A DNA stretch of 64,000 nucleotides from Lithospermum erythrorhizon. Lineage: Eukaryota; Streptophyta; Magnoliopsida; Boraginales; Boraginaceae. Below are positions 12,157 through 25,374 of the stretch, one piece after another. The stretch covers positions 62,001 to 126,000 of the forward strand of contig JADFUC010001895.1 of assembly GCA_019722365.1 (NCBI GenBank). Reading direction: 5' to 3'. Position numbers and translations under genes: made by a program. Within the stretch, counting starts at the first letter, position 1, and each line of letters opens with the position of its first letter. The notes beneath the pieces are model-generated. The model saw only the letters and a list, made by a program, of their open reading frames with translations. It was not told where the DNA came from and did no database searches.

Positions 12157-13060
12157 TTCAAGTGGCCAGATAGAGTAGTGACTGAATGCTTGCCCCTGTT
12201 TATACAACATATAAACCTTACTTCAAGCCACAGCAAAAACAAATTCAGGACTCTATTAGAAATAAAATAAGTCTTTTAACAGATAAAACTACACAATCAA
12301 AACCCAACAAAATGCTGTTACAACATATTGGATAATATCGAAGAACATCATGTCTTAGTAACCGACTGACAGATCAAATTAGGCCAGCTAGAAAACAATT
12401 GAAAGGTCATGTTTTAATCTGAGTATCCATATATAAGAAGAGAATATGTTCTATAAAAAACAATCAAACCAAGCTTTATCTAAGTGGTCACGACGTCTCC
12501 ATTCTGTCCTATCTGAGACATGGGATTGGAGGAGGAACTAATCCTCCAATTCCATTTCAATCACAATTCATTGCTTCAAACAAAGACCTATAATACCAAC
12601 ATTCAACTAAACACCAGAAAGAAAAATACAGTTTGCATAGTAAAGATCGAAGCTTTATAGCATAAATTGGATCATGATCCTCAAAAGAACCCCAATTGAA
12701 GCATCAAGAACAACTGAAAGGAATCATTTCTATGGTCAATAACAAGCAAACCAACTACACACCACACAGCATCAAAATCATCACAAATCAATCTTTGGAA
12801 ACAACCCTTTACAAGACTTCAGTCAATCATATACAACATAATACAAAAACATAAAATAACATAAAGAAATAGTCAAAGATCATACCTTGATCTTTAAGGA
12901 AAGGCAAAAAACAGTTGAGAAATTTACAAAGATAATCTAAAATGATAAGTTTGTTTATATAAACATGTGCATATAGAGAGAAAACATAAATAGATACGCG
13001 TTGAAGAATTTCTCAAAGAGGAAGTTGGTGTGAATTGGTTTTTTGAGTTGTTTAACAATC
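12157..13060 (-). promoter_or_regulatory. 5' UTR intron and upstream UTR exon of the F-box gene
   Basis: On the minus strand a probable UTR exon ends with AAG at 12886, followed by GTATGATC. A matching acceptor AAACAG lies at 12197-12196, ahead of the coding exon. This makes a UTR intron of about 0.69 kb. The UTR exon carries pyrimidine-rich sequence typical of plant leaders (TTTTCTCTCTATATG near 12975). The transcription start is not certain. Confidence 0.45.
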
Positions 13061-14200
13061 TGATGACGCAAATAGTGCAATTCTATGTTTATCCTTCTTG
13101 AGCCAACTGACAACACCATACACACCAGTGGCCAGTAACCCGCGAAGTTAAAAATAACTCATTTACCTTAGATAATTAAATGTATCACGATCAATTTTAA
13201 TAAAGAACAAAGTCAATCGACGCAAGACTTAACACAATAAAGAAATTTTCTACGACTTATAAAGAAATGGAATCTGCTTATATGCTGTCCAAATTTTTGT
13301 CAATCTCTCTACCAAGCAAGACAACAAATAATTAACCATAAACGCTTCACCAAAGAATTTAATCAATGTAGTTGCTCATAACAAGACCAAGCATTAAATT
13401 GCTTGCTTATATAATAAACACAAAATGTTAAATTAATTTTCCATAAGAATAAATGAATAAAAACACCACTACATAAAAATTAATTAAATAATTAATTATA
13501 TAAGAATTCAATTAAATAATTAATTACATAAGAATTCAATTCTTCAAATAATTAATTGGGTTAATCAATTACTCACATGTCTGTAAAGAAAACGAATCGC
13601 TCTCACTTTGTAAACACAGAAATTGTATTGAACCATGATGTCCATAAACAACCAATGCCGACTGAATCATGGGTCAGCATCAAACAAATGAATCCAAGCA
13701 ATGCTTGTTTTCCTAATAAAGAACCCACTTTTCCGTTTAGACCATTTATAGTAACAACCTAGCTTTTTCCAATTGTTACAAACAAACTTTTCTTAATGTC
13801 AATAATTTCAAAATTATTTGCTCAATTTTGTGTTAATATTTCAATTATGTTAATTGGTGTATATGATGAAATTATTCAAATTATGATTATAATAAGATAG
13901 TAAAAATATAATCATTAATAATTATTCAAATAATTATTACATAAGAATGAATTAAATAATTAATTATATAAGTATAAAGTCTCAAATTATTAATTACATA
14001 AATTGAAATCGAATTAATAATGCCTTTAAAACGGCTAAAACGCATTGCCCTATTGATATCTGGCGACTACAGAAACCTCCGACATTAAATGTTACATGGC
14101 TCCCATTCGCTTCCCATTCCTTCTCATTAGCTCCTAACTCACCTTCTGACAATTAAATCGAGTGAGCGCGTATAATTAAACGCATTTACTGACCATAATT
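13061..14200. repeat. AT-rich intergenic block with recurring AATTAAATAATTAATTA units
   Basis: Near-identical pieces of the type AATTAAATAATTAATTA followed by TATAAG or CATAAG recur at about 13480-13550 and 13915-14000. A related AAATTACATAAGAATCAATT motif appears near 16100. No coding potential is recognised. Confidence 0.5.
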
Positions 14201-14269
14201 CCAGAATTGGGTTTCATCGACAAGAAAGTCGTGTCCATTTAGATCGATCAAATCGTAATTATGCTGATT

Positions 14270-15330
14270 CGACCACGGTAACGGTACGGGTGAATAACGA
14301 ATTCAAACCCGCTTCGTTTTCAACTGTAACATGTAACCCATATTCTACTCTGCTGCGATTCATCCCCGCTCAAGAATGGTGGCAAGTTGCATAAGTTGAT
14401 TCTAGAGTAATATTGAACCTCGACTGGAAGATTCGGCCCATTTTTCCAATACAACGCTAATGGAGAGATGTGACGATCAATGTCATCATGTGTACTACAA
14501 TTAAAATTGACAAATTATACATACATGTGAACGAAGGATCTATAATTTTAGATATTCCTTAAACCAAGTGGATACATAATTTTAGAGAGATTCCCTAAAA
14601 CTGCTGATTCCCTAAAACCAAGTAATTTGTAGATTCATAATCCCAGAACGGCGATTCACTTCCATCAACATCGCTTGTCCAAGTGCTCATTGGCGGTCCA
14701 TTTCATCCAAGATAATGCTAAGACATGCTGTCTTCTACAACGTCAAGAATGCCTCAAATACGACATTGTACGTGGTAATTAATGACGCAGGTTCAATATC
14801 TGGCAATGTCATCCATTTATCTACAAAGCCGTCCAAGGAGCGAGATATTACGAGAACATGTCCTCCCAACATTCGAATGAGCCACTGCCCATCCACTCAG
14901 AAGGAGAAAGAGTTGGCGTTAAGACTGCCTTTAAGCCGGAGCCATTCCATCAAGATTCCCCAGAATCCCACATTGGTAAAATTTCAATATAAGTGGAGCA
15001 TAAATCCGAGGAAATTGGTCGCATAAATGAGAAGAATGCTTACGCAATCTCATGTATAGGAAACATTCAAGTTAGTGGATGATTGTGGTATTTTGGGTGT
15101 CACTGGGACGAAATACCTGAATTACCCGTGATGCCGGCTTTTTGAAATGCTCACCAAGCCAATCCCCTGCCTGACGAACCCATCCCCTTGGCAACACGCC
15201 CAACACCTCTTTTCTCAGAGGGATAGATTGTTTATAACCCGTTCAACTCCCATCACTTTCCTCACTATTGGTCGCCCTGCAGTAGTCAGCATTTCAAGAC
15301 TCGAGCTTCTTTACTGGGGCTGAGCTATGC
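14270..15330 (-). pseudogene. Fragment resembling a transposon-associated OTU-like domain protein
   Basis: Read on the minus strand with frame changes, 15030-14690 gives pieces such as MRPISSDLCSTYIEIL, then DKWMTLPDIEPASLITTYNV. The block WMTLPD....I...YNVV followed by a hydrophobic stretch is, from memory, typical of the OTU-like peptidase domain that accompanies plant Mutator-type transposons. Several stops and frameshifts interrupt it. The local base composition is less AT-rich than its surroundings, in keeping with an inserted coding remnant. The assignment is tentative. Confidence 0.3.
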
Positions 15331-18300
15331 CCTGGGCCCTATTTCATGTTTATATTACATATCGTCGGCATTTTTACATATCTAGACCAATAACTAATAA
15401 AATACTTTCTTTACCTTTCAAGTTAATATACGATTTAAGGATTTCAATAAAATATTAACAATTAATTGTAATGATAACTTGCAAACATTCACAAAATCTT
15501 ATGAAATCCCAATTATTTTATTGTGTCCTAAAATAAAATTATTAGCTTCAGCATAGAGAACGAGTTTTATGTAAACTGCTTATGGCAATATCACTAAATT
15601 TTGTTATAGTAGCAATATAAGCAACTGTAAATAATGTCTCCGTTCCCTTATATCAGCCCCTTCGAGTCCGTTCAATCGGGTGAGCCGGCTCGAACTCGGT
15701 TAGTATGATCATTATATATTAAATTATAGTTTTTGCTATAATTTTAATAGACTTAAATTTATCATTGGCATCAGTGTTCGACAATTTATCTATTGACAAT
15801 TAATAAACCATCGGTATTCGTTTTTTATTTAATTTTACCCATTCTTAAATTTGAAATTTACATCAGTTAGCCCAATGAACACAAATTGCTTTTTACTGGC
15901 TCCTGTTCATCAACGGTTCCCAGCCAAATTCTCCACTGCCCGGCCTCGTATCGTTGTATCACCACTTGTTATTTTATATAAACATCCCCTATCCTGCGAC
16001 GTTTGTTATTTCAAGAAACAAGAACTGCATATGAACTAATTAAAATAATGATGAAAATGCAAATTACATACAAATCAATTTAATAAATTTATTTTGAAAA
16101 TATTAAATTACATAAGAATCAATTTAATAATGATCACTACCATATTCATCATTACAAATGTCCTTATAAATACCACAATATTCAACACCTATTTTCTAAA
16201 CACACAAATTCAAATTGCTCAACCTGGCTGAATACATACTTGGAAGTTTCATGGGGAACAAACCCGACCTCCAGATCGCATCAGTCAAATTACAGTATAG
16301 TCCCCGTAAATTTACAATGTGAAATAAGTTTTTGTACTTTGATAATATCATCAATAAAGACCATCCTTTTTTTGAATATTTTCGTGTTCTATCAACTTGT
16401 TTTTGCATTTTTTCGTGTTAAAACAAATCAAATGAGTTAATTTAATGGTTACTTAGTTAATAAGTGAACAACCATCGTGTAAATTTTGAAGTTAGCGAAC
16501 AACCTTTGTGTTACTGTGAAGTTAGCGAGCTCTCATTTTGTTAGCCTGATAAGTAACGAACTACTTTATGGCTTTTTATCTTCAAGTTTGTTAATAAAAT
16601 AATTTGTTGTGAATTCGTTAGTTACAAAACTAACATAGGGGTTGTTCGTTGGGGGCATTTATGTACTTTCCCACTCTTCATTTCACTGTTTTGGTGTGTG
16701 TATAACAGTTAAGAGCCAACCGTGTCAAACAACTCAAAAATTAATTCTTTGGAACAAACGATATAAAAAAAAGGATTAATGGTATTTTACAAGATATTTT
16801 TAGTCCATCACCTATATTTCAAACCATTTCAGTCGATTACCTATCTTTAAAAATATTCCACTGATCACTTCATTCCACGCAAGGAACAATGGACTTTTCA
16901 AGAAGGGCATTTCTTATCCTTTTTCACTTAATCCAACGGTAATTGACTGTTGATCGATCGGTATAGCTAAACATAGGTGATCGATCGAATATTGGGTAAA
17001 CATAGTTGATCGACCCAGAACATTATAAGAATATATCGGAGGTAATTCTGCTTAGTTCAATATTTAAACGTTATTAACGACCCAAAATACTTTTCTTATA
17101 ACATATCGACACCTACTTTCTCCTTTCTTAAATTAAAAACTCAAGCCTCAATTTCTTCCCACAAATTGGCATCCTAATCACCATCTTTATCCCGAAGCTT
17201 CAAACCCATCCCACCGAATATCAACTCCACCAAAATAATGAAAATAGCACTCGTGAAATTTAATTGAACCTAACCTATGCGAGACCACATATCGAAATCG
17301 GGGAAAATAGTCTACTGATCGGTTAATCTTGAATTAAACTAAAGACACCTCGCTACATTTGTTAGACCGACGGATTGCTAAGTAAGGCGAAGAGTTTGCC
17401 AATTTGCTATCATAAAGGCGGTAGATCGAGACTGGTAAAATAATGACATTTTCACCACCATTTCTCACTTCTTTCTATATCTCGTCCATCACGACTACGG
17501 AAAAGTGAAATAATTCAAGTCCTCAAAGAAGTACTTTTAACTGCTTGAAATACTGCAAACGGGAGAAATAAAATAAAGATAAAAGCACTTGGAAGTCCCA
17601 AAGACCCATATGGAAAATTATTTCATAAATTGAAACTCCTAAAAACAACAAAAATTGAGGGGAGAAATGTATCGGGGCCACATAATAAAGAGCTTGGGGT
17701 CATTAAGAACGCTTAAATATGAAACTGACTAAATTAGCTCCTTTATGTTTACTCTATATTTTTATCGTGTTACCAAATAATCACCAGCTACTTGTATCGT
17801 TTCCAATAACCCGATCAACTAGTTTCAAACTGCCTCACCGATTCACCTATCTTCAGTTCAAATGATCAATCTTATCCAATTAAAGTTAAAATGGCTGGAT
17901 CGACCGAGTATTTTTAAAGACAGCTAATCGATCACACGACTAAACATAAAAGCGATCTGAACCCGAAATATCTCAAAACATCGTCGATTTAGCTTCATTT
18001 ACCTTAAAAAATTATAAATATTACGAGTAATTAATTCTTTTTTTCATTAGAAAATGTGTACATGTTTTTAGATTCAACGAAGATCCTCAAAGTTTTAAAA
18101 TTGCATTGAACTTTAAGACAACCGATTAATATCAAAACTTGCGATAATTATAGGAATGTAACATGAGAGGATCCAAGCTCATATTTAATGTACATAATAC
18201 TTTCCTTTTCTTTTTCTATATAACTTATTTTTTTGATATAGTTTTACTAAGAAAACAAATGATGGTGCCTGAAGCGCCCTCGCTACAAATGATAATAGCC

Positions 18301-20250
18301 TCAAACACTCATCTCCTGAATTGAAGTCTGAAGAATTAAAATGAAAAATTATTAATTTTCTTGTGGAACCTAATGACCATGTGAAATATAGAGTTTTTCA
18401 ATGAGTTGATTAAACATTGGAAGTACGAAAGGGATCTAAAACAGGAGATCCGTACGGAGACATAAGAAGTGGCTCAACTGCCATCCAATATCAGAGGTAA
18501 CACGTATCCACTTGCATCAACTTTTTTATTATAAAATAACATGTATGGTCGTGTCAGAAATTGTATCAAGATAATCTCATTTCCAATATCAGTGCTACAT
18601 TTTAATTCTTAAATATCAAACTTTTACATTTTACAAAGAAACGGGATAAAAAACCCATAAACAATCAACTCTTTTGATGTTTGTGCTGTAGTATTTTGTG
18701 TGAAAATACATATATTTCCAGCTTTCCAGTTTGAAAAATATCAACACTGTCCAAATCAACTATTTTCAGACTTCAAACATGAAACATGGACCTTGAAAAT
18801 GCATTATTCTCTACATGATTGATTTATTTCGAAAGCTCAAGTAGTAGTGGTCACCTCTACGGGTAATATGTAGCTTTCACTCCTTTTAGAAGGACCAGAT
18901 CAACATATCCTGTCCATCATGTCTGTTTGCAGAATTATTTAGTTCAACAAAAGCCTCTGTACATTTTCATCACATTCCCATTGGATTCATTTATTCTTGA
19001 TTGGTATGAAATAGTAAATTGGTAAATATTTATTCTGAGATGAACTTATAACTGACCAATATCACCAAACCGACGTTATAAAGCAATATACTAGTTAATT
19101 CTAAATCCTTCAGCATGTAAATTATATCATCACGTAAAAATAAAATTATATAATTTAAAATTATGTTAATTAATATACTAATATTTTCCTTATCATATAA
19201 TAAAATCATGCCTAACTTGTTATCATGAATACATTTAAAAGTTTCTTATTTGATATATTAGTCAGTATCAATAATTAAATTTTAAATATATAGTAGTCTT
19301 GCAATTATAGAAAAGTTACAAAACACTCTCTAAATTTAATCTAAATTCTAAATTTAAAAACAAAGTTGAAAAGGATATAAATGGCAAAATAGGTAACTTC
19401 AGAATTTTTGTTCTAAATGTAAGATTTTTACACTTTTTCACACTTTACGATTATTTTGCCCTTTTCAACTGTTTGTCTCTTCATCTATGTCACTTTTTGG
19501 CCTCGTGGCCGAAATAATGCATTCATTAGCTTAGCCAGTTTCCATGCTTCCCTATACTATTTTTATAATTAAAAGACTTCCGGATCTGAAATTTCATTAG
19601 TAAATGACTATATTACCCTTAAAATCACATTGAGTCCAAGCACCAAAATGGACTCATTTTGTCCCTAACACCAGCATAGCGGAAATACCTATTTTGCCCC
19701 CTCCACTATTTGGGTAGCTGTGAAGTAGCAGGGGTTTCATCGGCGCAAAAATTATCATTTCACCAAAAAGCCAGATAGTCATTTCCACCCCTACCTGCCT
19801 GTCTCCCAACCCCCTATAAATATAGGGTAGCCATGGGGCACGCGTAGAATTGGGGGGATGGGTCGAGGTTGCAGAGTTGCATGAAGAAAGTAGAAGGCTA
19901 TTTTCATAAGTAGAGGACAAAATAATCATTTCAATCAAATAATTATTTTATTTGCGATAATATACCATTTATTATTTATTTTAGTTGAATCAATAGTTTA
20001 AGGGATTAGGCTCATAGATAATAAAATAAGATAAAAGACCTCTGCCTGCATAGCACAATAGCTTCAATGACTACATAAAATACGCGATACCCGACTCTCG
20101 ACCAAAAACCCAGTCATCCCAACGTGGAGGTGCCCACCTGAATCTCTTATTTGAAATTTTATGGGAGAGGGATAACGCTTGAGGCAAGTGATGATTGTTT
20201 AGGGTCGGGTTTCTACGAAGTCTCCTGTTGAAGGAGGTTCCTGAAGGGGA
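15331..20250. other. Long gene-poor region
   Basis: About 5 kb with no frame that I can tie to a protein family. It is AT-rich with less AT-rich islands at about 17150-17450 and 19600-19930. The second island, containing TTTTGCCCCCTCCACTATTT and a TATAAATATAGGG box, could be a decayed repeat. A motif related to TGATCGATCG recurs near 16950-17000. I see no tRNA or other RNA gene. Confidence 0.4.
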
Positions 20251-20266
20251 TTGATTTTAGAAAAAA

Positions 20267-20298
20267 TCAACTAACAAAGATTGTCAAACTTTGTTAGT
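20267..20298. repeat. Perfect 11-bp inverted repeat (hairpin)
   Basis: AACTAACAAAG at the left pairs perfectly with CTTTGTTAGTT at the right across a short spacer. It lies about 0.5 kb downstream of the HD-ZIP IV stop codon. It could be a hairpin at the end of a small transposon; no function can be assigned. Confidence 0.55.
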
Positions 20299-20808
20299 TC
20301 TAATAATCTCTTTGGATCAATATTAAAAAATAAAAATGAAATAGATATGAAAGATAAAATACCTTAAAAGGTAAAAAGTGTATAAATCTTTTATTTCATC
20401 CTCAAAAGTCATGTAATTATCAACTCATTATGTAATTATCAACTGGGTTTTGCGAATCCTCAAGAATCGGTGTCCTATGAACCTAGCGGTGATAATTGGC
20501 CTCTAATTTAACAAACGTAAAAAGAAAGACCTAACAATTTCCAAATATTATCCTATGGCTATTATTTTCGTACTGAATTTCACTAAAACACTCTATAACA
20601 AAGTGTCAACATTCTCCAAATATGAGCCAATCACCTGAAGTCCCATCCCAACCTTGCACATAATCTGGCATCCTTGCCTGTTCTGACTCACCAAATTATA
20701 CCCTTCAAGATCATTTTACAATTATGCCCCTAGTCAAAATTAATCCAAAAGTTACAAATAATAATGTAGAGCTAAAACCAAAGTCAAAATCAAGACTTTT
20801 TTTATAAA

Positions 20809-23800
20809 TCAAGTCTCACAATTAAGGGCTGCTTTGATCTTCTGAACAGTGCATGAGATTAAATTATTGAGAGTCTCCACTGACTCTACCGTGAGCTTCC
20901 CTGTAGGCAAACTATTCACCAATATCTGGAAGCCCACTGTCAAGAGGGACCCACCTCGTCCTCTCATTGGGCCTCCACTAATCAAATCTCCATTTGAAAC
21001 GGGCCCACCCAAGCCTGATCCAGGCCCATCTGGTACGATCGCAAATCCCGAGGGGAGCAACGCCACGTAATCAGAATCTCCACCGTTCATCACCAAATGC
21101 ATGGCCGGAATATCAACCGGAGCATACACCACCACCGAGCCTGAAGCATCCGAGCTTGTTTCTTGAAGTATCAGCATACTGTTCTGGTTTGAGTTCATTG
21201 CCTACATATAAACATATAACCTTAGTTTTTTCGACTTCCAATCGTATGATATATTTTGTATCACAACATAACATTTAATTTTAATTAAAAACGTAACATA
21301 TGTCATGATGATATTTATAAATTTATATAGACAAACTAATTTAATAGAATAATACTTGATTTGGTTTGATTTAAACATGTCACATATCAAACAATAGTAA
21401 CATAATGCATCACCTGTAACATATCCAAACTCTTTTTGAATGTAAAAAAGAAAAAGAAAAATGTCAGAAGCTTTTACTGAGTCAACCCACTGTGAATACT
21501 CTAGCATGATAGTGACGACACATGATCCGACCCGTAAAGTTGGCATGTGTCATTTTTTATTGACTTTCGAATACTAACAGGCCCCAAAAGTAAAAATTTG
21601 GGCAGACAATAGATCTGGATAGATTTGTCCAAATAGAAAAAACCAAATTCACTAAATTGTCCCTTTTTGACGTATGAATTATTATCTTACGTAGAAAATT
21701 CTGGCACCCTCTGCATGAAATTCACACATACAAAACTCCAAAAATTCGTGATTTTTGTTTTTGTTGAAAAGGGTTAAACATGGAAAAGGACTTACAGTGG
21801 CACGTAGCAAGGAGACAGAATTGCCATGATCTTGACCTTTTGCAATCCTTGCCATTTCTTGCATTGGACCACCGTTGGATAAGATGTCCCATTCACTTCT
21901 AAGACCTTCGTCACGGAGGAAATTGAACAGCCTCCTAGGTGAAATGGGGAGCCACACCGACCTGCAGCACTTGCAATCCCATGCCCGATGGCTCACCTGG
22001 ATCCGTTCATGTCTTCCCCGAGTCATGACACGGACGCTTTCATCCACGCTTTCCCGCATTGAGCTGGTTCTTATTCTATACAAACCTTGGAGTCATGAGA
22101 CTCCCGCACAAAAGTTGTCCGTCATACGACGAGCTAGCTTCAGCATGCTCCTCCTCCCTGCAGGAGTTAAATGAGATACTAGATTCTTTCATATGAAATT
22201 TGAGGCTAAAATACTTGTAGTAAGATCCTTGACTGTTTTACCTGCTTGATCACCGGATGGAAGAGTGGAGGACATAAGGAGAGCTAAGCATTCGCATTGC
22301 CTTTGCAGGGTGGCGACCCATCTTTTGAGTTCAAGCCCATACCAGCTTGATCAATGGAAGATGGACAAGGCTTTCACCGTATTCCTCGCATGTTCTAACG
22401 ATAACCTGAGCGATTTGTTCATTAAATAGATCCTCATTCAAACTATTTAATTCCTTCAATTAACATCAAGCATGGTCCATAATTATACTAGCATGTAAGA
22501 AGGCTCATATTAACTAGTGTACATCATACATGTTAAGAATTCGATTATTAACTAATTAGATAATTACTTATCACATTAAAAACGATTATTAAATTTTGAT
22601 AATTGGTTATGGTAGATGACATAATTTAAGATTAGATAAAATAAGTTTTCTTGAACTAAAAATTTGCAAGATTTGAAGGCACGAGGTAGAGTGTTAATAA
22701 TAAGGTGCAAGACAAGAAGGAATCATTATTAGATGGTCACGTGATAACATAATAGTTAGTCTTTGAAATGAGGTGAGGAGGGGTCTGACTACAAGGTCTG
22801 AATTGAGTAGAAAAAAATACTCAACATGTAGCTGGAAAAAACCATAAAATACTTACTCTAAATACAGCTGCAATGCATACATTAAATGTATAATAAAACT
22901 ATACTCCATCATATATGTATGCATATCTGACATGGGAAGATCGAGACTGCATCAAAGATTGGAATAGAAGCATCAAATGCATTGTTTATTTTTATGTTGG
23001 GATTTAAAAATGGATGCTTCCATTCTTTCATGATTCTCATAAAATATTACTGTCCTTAATAAATTTGATTTCAATAGGTAAAACCTAAGTGCCCAAATAT
23101 CAAAAAGATCATAGTTAAGTAATCTATAGTTTAGTGATTCAAGAAGCATCTGCATTATTATACTTATTAGAAGGTTCAAAATGATATTTTATTCTGGCAT
23201 GCACTAATGAATCTGTAACTGATCACCAGATTATAAAAAAAATGTGGTTTGACTAAGCACTAGGAACTTTGACCATGCAAATCCAGATGATTTTGACTTG
23301 AGTTTTACATGGTTTATCATAATTTGTACTTTTCTTCCTAATAATACCAACCAAATTGTCTTCTTCAAATTTAATTTCTGGGTCAACTATTAAATATTTC
23401 AACAAACTTTGCTAGTTTTCTGCTTGGACTATATGAACAAACTCATTAAAGTCGAAAGGAAATGGGGTAAGCTTATAATTAATGAAAGATGGTGAAGTTT
23501 CTGTGGGTGTGTATCAATCAATATGTAGTGAATTAAAAACAAAATTAATAAAAGGAGCTTACTTTAGCATAGCCATTAGGCATATCTTGCACAACACAGC
23601 CAGAAGGAAGTCTTCTGCAGCCTATATATGTCGGTGCACCGGAAGTTGAAGGTTCACGGATAGTATCAATGAGCTTGGAGCTCAGCGCGCATCAAACCCA
23701 TAGCTATTCAACTATAAAATAGAAAAAATTTTATGCAGACCATTTGATATAACCAATAGTTTAAAGTTAGTAGTGTGGTATAAGAATATTACCAAATGGA

Positions 23801-25374
23801 GTGCACCATTTCTGGTTCCTCCCATGCTACTCTGAATAACATCCATTCATATGGAAACATATCTGCCCATTTGTTCTGATCAAACAATAAACGCCACACC
23901 AATTAGTGTGTTTAATGAAATCAATGCTTATTGAAAAGTAAAGGATTAATTGATCACTCACTGAATCCATCAACGTCTCAACCAGAGTCCCTGAGAGCAA
24001 ACAAACCAATGCAAGGACCGAATTGCCCTCGTGATATCTCATCCTGATCCCAGAATATCCTTTATCCAAAGAGGGTCATCAGTTTGTGCCATCCTGAACA
24101 ATTCTCCCATGGCAGCCAAAGCAAGCTCCAAATACATTGTTCTCTCAATGCCAGATGGCTCAGATGTAGCTCTCTATTTTGAGTTTATTAATCACGCACA
24201 GCACCCGAACCCAATGTTAAACCACTGTATGTAGACCCATAGGCATATCCATTGCTACCAACCCAATTCAAGCATGAATTAGGTTAATTGAGGACCCATG
24301 GAGCCTGGCAAGGATGAAATAGGCCTACCCAGAAATTTGCCAGCAAGAGCACAAACACGGTCTAGTTCATCTTTTAGCCTAGCATTTTCAATCCTAAGAT
24401 AAGGCTCCCTCAACTTGCAGAACCATGAAGTTTGTGCATATTGGGTTCCTCATTGCTTCCCTAATAGACATGTTTTCAACCCGAAGCTTTTCATTTTCTT
24501 GTCTGAGAATCGAATTCTCATGGCGCTCGAGTTGAGTCTGGTGCAATTAAACAACCAAATGTATTAAGTATTTCATCCACCCACATTGATAACATAAAAA
24601 ATAAATACATCAACTTTATCACTTCTTAAAGTACCTTCATTTGAGTTCTCCTATTCTGAAACCAAAACTTGACTTGCCTAGGATCCAAACACAGCCTTCT
24701 ACTAAGTTCAAGCCTTTGTTTATCATCAGGATGAGGACACTTCTTGAACAAACTATAAAATCATCAATAAAATTCATTTAAGTTTCTCTAGTTTATAAAA
24801 ATTGAATCTTTAAAAAATGACAAACCTTTCAAGTTCTTGAATTTGTTGAGGGGTGTGTCTATGATATCTCTTCTTCTTTGGTGGTCTACCATCAGTAGCA
24901 TCAAGCTCATCACCTGATGCTCCCTCCATATGATCACTACCAGATCTACTTTCATGCTCATCATCTCTACTTCTCACTAAAGAAACAGTACTAGTACTGT
25001 TATGATTACTTCCATAGTTCCCTCCCATCCTTGCCATCTCTCCTTGTCCCTCCAAACTTGTCTGCTATAAAAATAATAATTACATCCATAAATTATTAAA
25101 TAAACTAAATCCAACTAACCAACAAAAAATAACATGAATTTTAATTGACGTTTTTGTTTTTTCGTGTAGAAATACTTACAAGGGCTAAAGAGAGGCCTGG
25201 AGTGTTGAAGTGCATAGTAGGCTTATCAAGAGAGTGAGAAACAAGGTGTTGTTGAGTTATAGCACTAGTGGGAAGACTATTGCTATAAGCTATATCACCA
25301 ACTAATCTCAAACTACCACCACCACCTCCACCACCACCACCACCTCCACTATCAAGAAAGTCCCCAAAATTCAT
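20809..25374 (-). pseudogene. ANL2-like: HD-ZIP class IV homeobox gene, ANL2/HDG1-like, with disrupted START region
   Basis: Intact members are epidermis-expressed transcription factors with a homeodomain, a zipper-loop-zipper and a START domain. Clean first exons: 25374-25180 (MNFGDFLDS, an 11-Gly run, ending GLSLAL), 25064-24826, 24752-24635. Together they give a full homeodomain (KKKRYHRHTPQQIQELES to [14 protein letters not shown]). Exon 4 starts at 24537 ([20 protein letters not shown]) but loses the CGGPA segment after NPICTN and stops at 24396-24394. This open frame is 231 residues. Downstream pieces are recognisable but broken: [128 protein letters not shown]. Between them START segments are missing and single-base shifts occur. 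The last exon (about 21198-20809, [20 protein letters not shown] to ALNCET) is intact. Neighbouring genes read cleanly, so general sequencing error is a weaker explanation. Confidence 0.85.
25312..25347 (-). repeat. GGN trinucleotide run coding poly-Gly
   Basis: Eleven consecutive Gly codons (residues 10-20 of the HD-ZIP IV frame), seen as a CCA/CCT run on the plus strand. A coding microsatellite prone to length change. ANL2-type proteins carry Gly-rich but shorter stretches here. Confidence 0.8.

Noticed and set aside
20849..21278. Plus-strand open frames over the last HD-ZIP IV exon
   Set aside because: Antisense shadows of a clearly conserved minus-strand exon.
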